Made by a program: the position numbers and the translations under genes. DNA of 64,000 nt from NCBI GenBank assembly GCA_023525975.1, contig CM042025.1:1689001-1753000 (forward strand), read 5' to 3'. Of this stretch, positions 21,393 through 34,000 are shown piece after piece; the stretch's first letter is position 1; each line of letters starts with the position of its first letter. The notes beneath the pieces were generated by a model. It had not been told where the DNA came from. It saw only the letters and a program-made list of their open reading frames with translations, and did not search any database. Origin of the DNA: Smallanthus sonchifolius. Taxonomy: Eukaryota > Streptophyta > Magnoliopsida > Asterales > Asteraceae.

Positions 21393-23350
21393 GTGGACAT
21401 TATCTTGACAAACTAAGTGCCGAATAATATTCAACGAATGGGAAAGTGGAAATAAGCAGCTCAGTGAGTTTCAGCACGAGTCAAATGAGTTGATATTTTA
21501 TTATTTATTTATTTAATAAATTGTGTCTTTGGAATTTTAACAGATCGGGTTATTCTTTGAATATTTATGATAAGTTAGCACTTATTTTTTATATATTACA
21601 CGTAAAACCGAGTATCATAAGTTATACCTTCAATTGGGATTTTGGGCATGTTTAGCACATAAATTTTAAAAACTTATAGAAGTTTAGGGGTGTGTTTAAT
21701 TGTAAAATGGTGAAGTGTTTTATGAAATATAGAAAAAAATAAAACGAGTTTTTTCTAAAAAAATCTCATGAAAAATATAAAGTTCGGTTTTTGATTTTAT
21801 AACTATAATTTCAAAATCATCAAGGTTGCAAACTTTTTTTTTTCAATTTTGGTGAGTGTTTTTAAGGTTTTCTTGACTTCTTCTACCCATCCCGACTCCA
21901 CACCATCTGCCTTCGTTGTCGGTCGTTTTCACCACCACCCCCACCTCCACCTCCTTTGAACGAACCACCGCCCTTAGGTGATGCACATTTTTTTATTTCT
22001 ATTTTGAGCATGTTTTCTGAATTTATAAAATATAAAAGTTTTAGAAAAAACAGATAGAGAAAAGCAAAAAATTGTTTTTTCTTTCTGTGAACAATAATAC
22101 TGAATTTAAGAACTCCAAAAGAAACAATAGATGAACAATCAAACGATTCAATTGATTAAACACAAATTGTGAACACTTACAATGAAAAGGAAACAGAATT
22201 GAAGAAATGTATCAGTAAACCTAATTATCTACTTATACAAAATCCCCAAATGCTAACCAACAATTAACAAACAAGTTCAAGAACTAACATAATACACCCC
22301 TCAAATTTGGCTAAAAGACCAATAGTCCCTCAGACTTAAACTGACTTGCGAGTTTGACTTTAATTCTTTCCTGTTGACCTCAGTTGACTTACTATTCTCA
22401 CACTTTCACTAATCACACCTTACACCTGTATGTATTTATGAAAAAAAACGAATAACAAAACTTTAGCTTATTTTAGAAAAAAAAAATTAAGCTCTAAAAA
22501 TATAAGGTACTCAAATTAATGTTTGAAAATAAGTTTAGAGCTTTTGATATAAAAATTACCCTAATACCATTTCACAATAATCTATATGTGTATTCGTTTG
22601 TGCCACTTTGCACTAGAGATGACAACGACGAGGGGAAAGCCATCATCTTATTTTCCATCCACACCCCACCATGGATGTAATAATTTTTCTAGTAGTCAAA
22701 TAAATTTAAAACAATAAAGAATTTAATTAAGGTGCAGGTTATACGTACACCATAACATAATCTTTGGACACCCAAACCCCTATACGACACGTATAGGGAT
22801 CATACGAGACTCCTATACTACCCGTATAGGGGTTATACGAGGCACAATCTGACTTGTATTGGGATCCGGATGTGACTGATGTGGCATATCTGGTCATTGT
22901 CGGTTTGACTTTTGGGTTATACGACACGTATCGGTGCTACACGAGTCGTATAGAGGTGTTCCAGGATCCTTTTGGGTGTATCTATAACAACAGCCTTAAT
23001 CATACAATTAAAATTTCCATACATTTATTATTTTAATATTTTTAAAATAATATGAAGCATCAAAACTTCAATCATACAATTTAATTATGCAGTCTATTAA
23101 TCCTGTTCACGATCTTTGAAATCAAGAATTTCATATTTTTCCAAACATAAATACAAAAAATAGACTTGCATCAAAATCCACGGCATGACATCTTGTATTT
23201 ATCCTTACCAAATGCCAAGAGCCAAAAGAATCAAAATCTCAGTAAATTCGAAGGAACATAATTCAAATGATCAGAAAACACCCAAATTTTTGGTCTAGTT
23301 GATGACCCAAACATGACAATTGACAAGACTCTATTTTGAGTATATCATTA
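21140..23350. repeat. Segmental duplication, unit 1 (V-ATPase 3' end and downstream)
   Basis: Blocks of this stretch recur in the same order downstream. 21140-22680 matches about 23860-25600, and 22990-23350 matches about 27030-27400. The second unit is longer because other DNA was inserted. The later parts of unit 1 hold no gene beyond the last two V-ATPase exons. Confidence 0.7.
22740..22975. repeat. Palindrome-rich repeat of the TATACGACACGTATA type
   Basis: CCTATACGACACGTATAGG and related imperfect palindromes occur several times. The same style of sequence is at 7260-7510, 25680-25740 and 26270-26690. No coding content is visible. Confidence 0.5.
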
Positions 23351-23879
23351 ACCTTAAATCGTGTTAGACCAGTGGACTGGTAAGACAGCTGGTTTGATGT
23401 CTTCTCCGTTTCTAAAAACATTACTTATTGATAAGTAGGGTATTGATGGGCCCGTGAGTTTTTCGCTATTATAGTCTCACGATTGTAACAAAGATTAACC
23501 TAAACTGTCGTTTTCAGTTTTTTTTTTAAACTATGTATCAAACATATACTTACTTGAATGTTATTGAATAATTAACATGCAAATAAAACCATATAAATAG
23601 ACCCAAATCTTGTAAACCTACTAGAACTCAAAGACTTAATAGATAATCCAAACAAGCCTTGGAATTATCTCTACTCTACTGAATAAATTAAATAAAAGAC
23701 TTCAATAAACCAAACCTAAACCAACTCTAAAACTTATTGATACTTACTAAACCTATGTATACTAAATGGACTCAAAAACATAAACTCTAAATTACTAAAC
23801 AACCCCTCCATCTTTTGAACCATGACAAGATTAGTCCAACATTTTTAAACTTATGTTAATATTAAACATTTTTTAAAAC

Positions 23880-24265
23880 TCTGAAGAGGTCCTGTAGACG
23901 GGAAGGTTGTTTATGAGAACACCCTTGATGCCCGACTTGATGTTGCTTTTCGCAAGAAGCTTCCCGAGGTATGTATTCGAAGTTTAAAAATTGATTATAG
24001 TTATACTTTCGAACAATGAACATTTTATAATTTTTAAAAAGGTTAACAAGAATATTATTATTGTATTTGCTTATTTATGTAAACATATGGTTAATAATAT
24101 TGAAAAAAAATAATAAATATTAAAATGGTTATTATACATAGACGTTAGGCTATGTTTTTATAAATTCTTTAATTTTATTATGTTAAAACTATAAACAAAA
24201 TTTTTATTATTTTTTATGTTTATTATTATTATTATGGAGATTCGCAAGACCCTTTTTAGGGAGTA
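23880..24265 (+). pseudogene. Partial V-ATPase subunit E copy (exons 5 and 6)
   Basis: The copy carries GGGAAGGTTGTTTATGAGAA, the CTTGATGCCCGACTTGATGT coding stretch and the CTTCCCGAG|GT donor. Further on comes ATTCGCAAGACCCTTTTTAG with the stop. Exon 5 has lost bases at its start (around CTGAAGAGGTCCTGTAG), which breaks the frame. The acceptor before exon 6 is changed from TGCAG to TGGAG. No upstream exons accompany it. It came with the segmental duplication and cannot encode a subunit. Confidence 0.88.
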
Positions 24266-24583
24266 ACTGGACACTTTCTTGGCAAATATGAAAGCCGAAT
24301 AATATTCAACGATCGGGAAAGTGAATAAGCAACTCAGTGAGTTTCATGAACGAGTCAAATGTGTTTTGATATTTTATTATTTATTTAATAAATTAGATCT
24401 TTGGAATTTATGGGAGTCAATAAATGTTCTTCGTATTTTCTAAAATAATACGTCACGTATATAACTAACTTTGCTACAACTAGCTAGAAAGCGAACCGTG
24501 TATTAAATATTATATTATTTGATTTCGATTAAAATATTAAAAAAAATAAATTAAAACTAACATGAAAATCAAAATAATTATTA

Positions 24584-24831
24584 GGCTACGTGTAACAATC
24601 ACGTAGACAGGAGTGGTTTCACTCCTTCATACTCACTAAAGATGCGTAATGGGCATGTGAGTGAATTTTTTTATTTTATTTTTAAGGCATTTTATCAAAT
24701 ACTAACTTTGCCCCACGCATGTTGCCCCACGCATGTTGCCCCGCACACGCCCCTCTCATGGAACCGCGACTCGGTGTTCCTGGACGTGAGGGTTGACGTG
24801 GCTCACGACTCACGGTCCATTACACATGGTC
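24584..24831. mobile_element. PIF/Harbinger-like MITE candidate
   Basis: Inverted ends GGCTACGTGTAAC (left) and GACCATGTGTAAT (right, reverse complement) enclose a stretch with three CCCCACGCATGTTG-type repeats. TTA precedes the left end. The right flank is not a clean TTA. The insert is absent from the matching position in unit 1 of the segmental duplication. Confidence 0.5.
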
Positions 24832-25639
24832 TATGAATCTTGGACATGTTTAGCACATAAATTTCAAAAACTTTTAGAAGGTGTGTTTAATTGTAAAAGG
24901 ATGAATTTATGAAACATAAAAGAAATAGAAAACAAGTTTTTCTATAAAGTTTTCATAAAAATACGAAACTCGGTTGTCGACTTTATAACTAAAATTTTAA
25001 AAAATCAAGGTTGTAAACTTTCTTCTTCTTGTTAATTTTGTCCAAATTTAGTGTTCTTTAAAGATTTCTTAACTTTTTTACCCATCCCGACTATCCACCA
25101 CTACCAACCTTCGTGCCTGTCGTCTTTCACCGCCGCCTCCACCTCCTTCCAACGCATCGCCACCTGTAGGTGATGCATATTCTTTTATTTCTATTTTGAG
25201 CATATTTTCCGGATTATAAAATGGCAAAATTTTATAAAAAAAATATAGAAAAGTGAAGAAATGCTTTTTTCCTTTCACTAATCACACCTCAAGCTTGTGT
25301 TTCTCATAAAATCAATAACAAATCTTTAGCATGTTTATAAAATGTGAGGTCTAAAAATATATGTACTCAAATTAATGTTTGAAAATAAGTTTAGAGCTTT
25401 TGCTACCAAAATTACCCCAATACCATTTCACAATAATCACATAAATATATGTATTCGTTTGTGTCACTTTGCACTAGAGATGAAAACGAACACGTGGAAT
25501 GCCATGATCTTATTCTCCATCCACACCCTCTATCCCCACTATCCAACCCTAGTCTAGATAGATCTTCATCACCATCAAATATACTTAAAACAATAAATAA
25601 TTTAATCAAAGATTACAACTATGATCAAATACTAAAACA

Positions 25640-27030
25640 TATTGGATATCAAATCATATAATAGCAATGTGACGTCATGATGTCGTCATACGGGTTGCAT
25701 GAGAATACAAAAAATGGTCATACGAGTCATACGACCTGTTAGAAATCATGCCCAATAATCACACAATATTATTGAACAAAAAACTACTAAATAAATTACA
25801 AACCATTGATTCCTTAAATAGACTCGCAATACCCGATCCTAAACAAACTCAAACTCCTAAATAAGAAACAAACCAAACTAACATATAATAATCTTGAACC
25901 AATTGATAAACACAAACAAATCCAACTAATTATCTTTAGCTCCTAAAGATAATTAAATAAAACTAGGTGATTGAACGGATGAGGCACGATCGTGTCTCAT
26001 GATTTGGCACGGCTGTACCTTAAGTCTAAGCACGATCGTGTCTCATGCTCTGGCACGGTTATGCCTCATGTCTAGGCACGGTCGTGCGTGGCCGTGCGTT
26101 ACTATTCAATTACTAAGGTCTTTCAATAAGAAGGGGAATACTAAAAGACTCCTTGACCTATTCGAACTCAGTCACTGCCTTACTCAAAGTTTCGTCCTTC
26201 ACATGTGAACAAACACGATTAAGTTCAACATGACATTGTCAGTGGTGTCCAGGGTCACATCAGTCACTTCTGTCATTTCATATGGGTCATATGATTGTCA
26301 GGCCCGGTCCCGAGAATTTTCAAAACGTTTTGGGCCAGGGACATGTAAAAAAAATCTGGGCCTCTATATATTGAATTTTTTTGATTTACAATATATATTG
26401 TATTTTTTTTTTTAAAAACACATATATAAAAAAAAATTTAACTTCGGGCATCGGGGGTTATCGGGCCTGGAGCGGTAGCCCACTTTGTCCCCCCCACCCT
26501 TGGGGGCCGGCCCTGATGATTGTGCGAACAATCGAACACCCTTGTCATACAGCTCGTATAACATATCAACCCTCATACATTCCGTATAACATGTGTGAAA
26601 ACCACTTTCAACGGCCCGCATAACGTTATGGACATCTCATATGGCCTCTTATAAGGTGTCATACGACCCATATGACATATCAGCAATATCTGGTTAATAG
26701 ATAAGTGATGTTCGTTTAGCTGAGCCCAATATCAAAGTACTATCTGACATATGTATTCGTAAAAAGTTTATTGATTTGTGAATGAATAGTTTCTTATCTT
26801 AATTTTAACATATTTATGGTTGCCTTATTATCACTCTCACCCCACGATTCCCTTCCCCATCCTCGATTAACTGGAGGATTTCCCATCAAATTGGGGCCTC
26901 ATCTTATGTTTTTTAATCGTAAATTCTATACAATTTCATATAAACAATTATGTTTACGGGTCACTTTTTAATAACAGATAGCTTAAAGTCAAAACTTTGA
27001 AATCACTTGTATACGACTATAATTACAACT
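25640..27030. other. Gene-free insertion between duplicated blocks
   Basis: This stretch separates two blocks that lie close together in unit 1. It holds GCACGATCGTG-type and CATACGA..CGTATG palindromes (25980-26090, 26520-26690) and one hAT-type MITE (26299-26515). No gene is seen. Confidence 0.5.
26299..26515. mobile_element. hAT-type MITE, 217 bp, 8-bp target duplication
   Basis: ATGATTGT at 26291-26298 and 26516-26523 flanks inverted ends CAGGCCCGGTCCC (left) and CAGGGCCGGCCCC (right, reverse complement). The 8-bp duplication and CAGG-type ends indicate hAT-family mobilisation. Confidence 0.88.
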
Positions 27031-27402
27031 ACAACAAAAATTTCCACACATTTATTATCTTAAGGTTTTTAAAATAATATGAAGCATCAAAACTTCAATC
27101 ATACAACTTAATTAATTAAAATTTAATTATGTAGTCTATTAATCCTGTTCACCAAAAGACATTTTAGATCATAAATTTAATCAATTTTCCAAAAATAAAT
27201 ATAAAAAAATAGACATACACCAAAATCCACGCCATGACATCTTGTATCTATCCTTGCCAAAAGAATCAAAATCTCAGTAAATTCAAAGGGAACACAAGTC
27301 AACAACTCAACATCATCCCGCCCTCATCTTCGCTAGATCTCACGAAACATGACATTTGACAAGACTCAATCTTGATTGCATCATCAACCTTAAATTCAAG
27401 AA

Positions 27403-27420
27403 ACACACACACACACACAA
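27403..27420. repeat. (AC)n run in the receptor-kinase 5' region
   Basis: A short AC dinucleotide run lies just upstream of the putative first, untranslated exon of the receptor kinase. Confidence 0.8.
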
Positions 27421-27443
27421 TTGTGTCTTTAGCGTGTGTTGCT

Positions 27444-28064
27444 ATGAATCTTGTTGATTATTCTACTATCATTCCCTCAACTAACTCAGGTAATTAAATC
27501 TCTCCCATTCATTTATCAAATTAATAAAATAAAATTAGGGTGTTCTTTATTCCAATCTGGTGTGAACATACTGACAATTTTGAGTTTTTGGGAATCCACT
27601 TTCTTGGATATTTGACTATTTGAGGTTATTTAAAGATTGGGTTATCATATAAAAATTATTGTGTCCCTTTTAATTATTGGATTCTGATTCTTTTTAACAG
27701 ATATGGTAAGCTTGCAGTGAGCTAAAATCATTATGGGTTGTTTTTTTTCTTTTAAATTATTTATCTTTGACTTTCTTTTTCTCTGTACAATCTTGATGAA
27801 CTCAAGAAAAAGCTACAATTTTTATTTCTGAAAGCTGGAAAATTGAAGATTTTTTGGGGGGTTTTCTGTAATTTCTCTGATTGACACAATTATCTGAAGC
27901 ATTGATATAATTTCAAGATGATGGGATTCAAGTTTGAATCATGTGGAAGATTGAAGTAAAATATCAAAACATATGATTTTCTTTTTGGGTTTTTTTATCT
28001 TCTGATTGAAATCTCTTTGTGTTTAATTCCAATTAAAGGTGTTTGAAAATTAATTTCAGGATGA
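27444..28064 (+). promoter_or_regulatory. Spliced upstream ORF whose stop overlaps the receptor-kinase start
   Basis: An ATG at 27444 opens MNLVDYSTIIPSTNS up to a good donor (CTCAG|GTAATT, last exon base 27489). Joined to the acceptor at 28058-28059 (TTTCAG|GATGATGG), it adds one Gly codon. It then stops at TGA 28062-28064, inside the ATGA that starts the main frame. If the mRNA begins upstream of 27444, this 16-codon uORF would control re-initiation. The transcript start is not visible, so this is inference from splice-site logic. Confidence 0.45.
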
Positions 28065-31000
28065 TGGGGTTCAAGTTCAAATCTCGTGGATGTGTTTTTG
28101 CTTTCACAGTTCATTGCTTGCTCATGATTGCAGTTGCAAAAGTTACTGATCCTTCTGAAGGTAACTGATTAGGGGGTGTCAGTTTGGATTTCTTATTAAA
28201 ACTGTTTATATGCTTATTGCGTCTTGATACAACAATAAGTTTTTTTGAGGGTGTTTGGGATTGCTTACTGCACCATGTTTATTACAATTGATTATCTAAT
28301 TCTAATTACCAGTATGACACAAAGATAACTCCTTATTTCACCATGTTTAAATTAACTGATTTTTTTTTTGTGTTCAGTATCTGCATTGATCGCGGTCAGA
28401 GGTGGTTTAGTTGATCCATTGAATCATCTAAATGATTGGAACAAAGGGGATCCATGTACATCAAATTGGACTGGGGTTATATGCGTTCATAAAACCGATG
28501 CTGATAAGTATTGGCATGTTCAAGAAATGTATGTTATTCTTTCTCATTTTCATGTCAATTTATCTTTTTATTTTGTAAATCGGATTATACGGTCCTATTT
28601 TTATTTTATTTGGTTTACAGACAATTACTAAACATGAACCTTTCTGGACGGCTAGCACCTGAACTAGGTCAATTTTCTCATCTAAGAATTTTGTAAGTTA
28701 TAATAAGATTACAATTTAAATATGTTGCATACATAAGTTTCTTTTGAGTGGTCAATTAACAGCCTTTTGTGTTCAATTTGTTGAAGGGATTTCATGTGGA
28801 ATAATTTGACTGGAAGTATACCCAAAGAGATTGGAAACATTTCATCTTTGTTCCTCTTGTTAGTTCAAACAAATCTAGTTTTTATAACATTTGATTAATT
28901 TGTGTTTGTTTTTAAAAACTTTATGGCCTAATTTGTATCTATTTACAATCTTGGCAGGCTTTTGAATGGAAACAGATTAACCGGAAGTTTACCCGCTGAG
29001 CTTGGATATCTTAAAAACTTGAATAGATTCCAAATAGACCAGAACCAGATATCAGGACTAATTCCCAAATCATTTTCAAATTTGAACAATATTAAACATA
29101 TGTGAGTGAATCGCAAAACCAGAATTCAAGTGAGCTTGTGTTTATTTATGTGATCACATGACATTTTTCTTTTTTCTGAATTTTGCAGTCATTTCAACAA
29201 TAACTCGTTGACTGGTCAAATTCCTGTGGAATTGTCCAATTTGTCTACTCTAATACACCTGTGAGTTCCCTTAGTGACTTTTGTAATTGTCTACTTGATT
29301 TGGGTTGTGTTTTATCTCAAACATATCGAATGGGTCAAATTAAAAAAGTTTAGTTAAAAGGGGAACCGGTCAAATTGGTCAAATGGAGTTGAAAGTTGCC
29401 CAATGTCTATTTGGGTTGTGTTTTATCTGAAACAGATTAAATGGGTCAAATATAAAAATTAGCTACAAGGAGAACTAGTCAAATTGGTTAAAAATTACTT
29501 CTAAATTGTTTTTAATCAAAGATTTTGAATATTGTGGTAATTTTTTTTTGTAATCATAATTAACACATTAATCTTTTACAGAATAAATAAATTTGGACGA
29601 AGAAATGTTTACAGGTCAACCTAAACCCAAACCAGCCCATTCTGACCTGTACTAGAAAAATGTCTAGTTTCAACCTGAACCCATCTTGACCCGTTATATG
29701 ATCCGGCATTCCGGCCGAACTGCCCATTTTTCCATCTCTAATCTTTTTGCTAACTTTTTTATGTCATATTTGTAGGCTTCTGGATAATAATAACTTATCT
29801 GGTTCTCTTCCATCAGAATTTGGCAATTTTCCAAATATGCGAATACTGTAATATTCTCCTTACTCATACAAATATTTAGATCATAATGAAATATAGCTAA
29901 ACAAATAAATATTAAATACTCATATCTATTTATCAATCTTATCTTACAGTCAACTTGATAACAACAATTTTGATGGTGAGATTCCTGCTTCTTATGGAAA
30001 TCTATCTGAATTAGTGAAATTGTAAGTACTAATGATTTCATTTTCAAGAAATCTATGTTGTCATGTATGTGCATAAATTATATATTTTTTTTTCAAGAAA
30101 GTAATTAAATTGTTTCTTTGAATGATTTTTATATTTGTTACAGGAGCCTTAGAAACTGTAGTTTGCAAGGAGTTCTTCCTGATCTTAGCAGAATACCAAA
30201 ACTTAGCTACATGTAAGCTCATATTTTGATATTTTCTACTCCATTTATGTATGCATGTATGGATGTTTGTATGTATTTAATTATTGGTCTTCTGTTGTTT
30301 GTCTGATTGTTTTTTGATTAATTTGACAGAGATCTCAGCGGAAATAGGCTCACTGGACCAATACCTATAAATAAGCTTTCAGACAGTATGACAACTATGT
30401 AAGTTTTAAGATATTTGCAGCTCCAAATATTTTAATTCAGGAAAACTACAGAAAACATAAACAGTCATTACCTTTTTCTGATTCTAGTAAGCAACTTTAA
30501 ATAGGCGCGAAATAGAAATAAACTTGCAATTTATTTACTGATTTTAGAAACCAATTAACCTCATTTTACGTTATTTTACATGTGAATTGCTGATGTAGCA
30601 CTGGTTATGCCATGCCAGCGGCCACATCAGATGCCACATATACAAAAAACATTTGGAATAATATTAAAGAATGAATCCATTTACAAGTTTGAAAACTAAT
30701 TTTTTTAGGTGGTAATTAGGAGTAAAAGAATTGTTCAAAAGTTTTTTTTTAAATCATCAAAATATTTATCTGCTTCTGTTTGTATAGGTGATTGGGTGTT
30801 ATATGCAGTAATAAAATATAACTTGGTTGCTAAAAACAGTAATAAAGTGTAAGTTTTTATGCTCATTGATTTTATAACTATTATATATCTTGTGCAGTGA
30901 TTTATCAGATAACCAGTTAAATGGACCGATTCCTGAAAGTTTATCATATCTTCCTTCTCTTCAAAAACTGTGAGGATTTTTTTTCTTTTTCATTTCCACT

Positions 31001-34000
31001 ATTAAAAATTATGTAATTTCACAATTAAATATGTATATTGTAACAAATGTTGAAAATTGCAGGTCCTTGAAGAACAATCTTCTAAACGGGTCTATCTCTG
31101 CTGATCTATGGAAGAACAAGTCGTTTAATGCAACCTCAAGACTTCTACTGTAAGAAATAATGCATAATAAAAGTCCATTTTTCATTAATATTAAAGTTAA
31201 TAACTTAAAATTTTTGACTTTTTAAAGTCAAAAGTCAAACCTACTTTCATTATTTATACTTTGAATATAAATTTTATTGCTCTTATCTTGACTATGTGTA
31301 AGATACTTTTTGCAGCGATTTCCGAAATAACTCCATTTCAAACGTTAATGGATATTTAAATCCACCCCTCAATACTAGCCTAAGGTATGATGTCTCCCTA
31401 TGCTTATTTAATGAAATGTATGAGTAGCGTTGGCAAGATGTGCTGGTCGGGCTGGTTGGACAAGGTCGGGTCAGGTTGACCTGGAAACATTTTTTTCTTT
31501 TACCATTTTTAATAAATTACTAACGTATTAAATATGATTACAAAACAATATTATGACAATAATAATGTATATCTTTGAATAAAACGATGTAGGAGGATGT
31601 GTACATTAAAAAACTCACTTCTTGAGACTTGCAACCCGTTTGTCCGATGACTCGCTCTCTTTTTAGCTAAATTCTTTCGTTTGGCCCATTTGAGATTTAA
31701 AATAACCCAATTCAACTCTTTATAAGTAAACGGGTCAAAACTGCCTTTTCTATGTATAATAATATGCTAATCAATTGATGCACTTGTGTTTATCAGGTTA
31801 CATGGAAATCCTATTTGTCGAAATGCAAGCATACAAAACAGAGATCAATTTTGTGGCCTGAAAGAATATAAAGATTACATACCTCCCATTTCAAGAAACT
31901 CGACTGATTGTCCAATCCAATCATGTCCCATAAACAACTACTATGAATATGTTTCAGGATCCTCAATCCCATGTTTTTGTGCTTCACCACTTAGGATCGG
32001 GTACCGTTTAAAAAGTCCAAGTTTTTCTTATTTTCCACCATATCAAGATCAATTTGAAATGTATGTCACTAGCTCTCTTGAATTGAACTTTTATCAACTA
32101 CATATTGACTCAATTATGTGGGAAAAAGGACCCCGTTTGAGGATGTATTTGAAACTTTATCCTAAATCCGGGACCGAGCATTCAGGTACTTTCAGTACAA
32201 GTGAAGTTTTAAGGATTAGAGGCATTTTTACCACATGGGTATTTCCCGGAAGTGATCTGTTTGGACCATATGAGCTTCTAAATTTCACTCTTGTTGGACC
32301 TTATGCACACTGTAAGTAAGCATCTTGTATGTGATTATATTCTTGTGTTATTGTTAAAATCTCACATTGTGTTTTTTTTTGTTAATTTAGTGAATGTTGA
32401 GACTCCAAAGAAATTTATTAGTAAAGGAGTTATAATAACCGCTGTAGTTGTGGCGGTTGTTTGTGCTTTATTAGTTTCTTCAGTATTGACCGTTGTGATC
32501 AAGAAACATGAGAGATACAGGCACACATCATCAAGAAAATCTTTACGTAAGTTTTCAATTCAAATGTGCATTTTGAAAGTGATTATGTGATATTAAATAT
32601 TTAGATTCAGATAATCAGCTATAATAATACGGGCTTTAACAAATTTGGTTATTTTTTAAATAATTTAATAAAATGACCGAAAAGGGCATCTTTGTGGAAA
32701 AAAAAAGATAACTTTAGTATTATTATTAAACCACTTAATTTGATGTTAAATGTTATATTACTCTCTGCAGTCTCAAAACTTTCAATCAAAATGGACGGTG
32801 TTAAAAGCTTCACCTTTCGAGAAATGGCAACCGCAACTGAAAGTTTTAGTGATTCAAGTCTTGTTGGCCGTGGTGGTTATGGGAAAGTTTATAAAGGAAT
32901 ATTATGGGATAATACAACGGTAGCTATAAAACGTGCAGAAGAAGGATCTTTACAAGGTGAAAAGGAATTTTTAACAGAAATAGAAATTTTATCAAGATTA
33001 CATCATAGAAATCTTGTATCACTTGTTGGATATTGTGATGAGGAACAGGAACAGGTATTTTTTCGGTTTATCACAATTTTTTATGATTTATTTATATTTT
33101 ATAGCTTGAAGATGAAGAAATACTAGTGTTTTTGGATTTATATAGATGCTGGTTTATGAGTTCATGGCTCGGGGAACGTTGCGTGACTGGCTTAATGGTA
33201 TGAAGTTATGTTCATTAGATATTATGTCTAGTTACAAAATTACATGTAAAATGACCCCTAAATAATTAGATAATTCAGAATCAGATAATGAGATTTTGTT
33301 TCACTATATCCAAATACTAGAAACTGATTATCTAGACATGAAAACCAAATAGTCAAATAATCACTTTTCTGAAACTCAATGCCAAACACCCAACATTTGG
33401 ATAAACCATTTATATGGAGAATCAATGATTTCATGGTTATTATTTATTAACAAATGTTACAATTTTGCTTAAATTTATTGAATCACAGCCAGATCAGGAG
33501 AAACATTGAGCTTCAGAATGAGGTTACAGGTGGCATTAGATTCAGCAAAAGGAATTCTTTATCTTCACACAGAAGCCGACCCGCCAATATTCCACCGTGA
33601 TATAAAGTCAACCAACATTCTTCTTGATTCCAAATTCACTGGAAAGGTTGCTGATTTCGGGCTGTCCAGGCTGGCACCAATCTTGGATGAAAGTGGAGCT
33701 GGTCCTAACCATGTATCTACACTTGTTAGAGGAACACCTGTAAGTCTTATTCCATCTGGGCAGGTTGGGTGATGGTCAAACAGGTTCGGGTCAAAACGGG
33801 TTGGCACATGTCGGGTTGAAGTGTTGAACTAAAACACTTTTTGTGTAAACAATTCTAATTCTATTTTAATATAAATAATTAGTGTGTTAATTATGATTAG
33901 AAAAACTATATTATTTGCATGGGTCAAAAAGAACAATTTATGGTACGGGTCGGGTTGACGTGAACACACTTTTTAACTTTTCTGGTAAATAATTAAATAT

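Noticed and set aside
32692..33126. Treating this open frame as an exon boundary of the receptor kinase
   Set aside because: The coding exon is 32771-33054. The frame on both sides is intron read-through beyond the splice sites.
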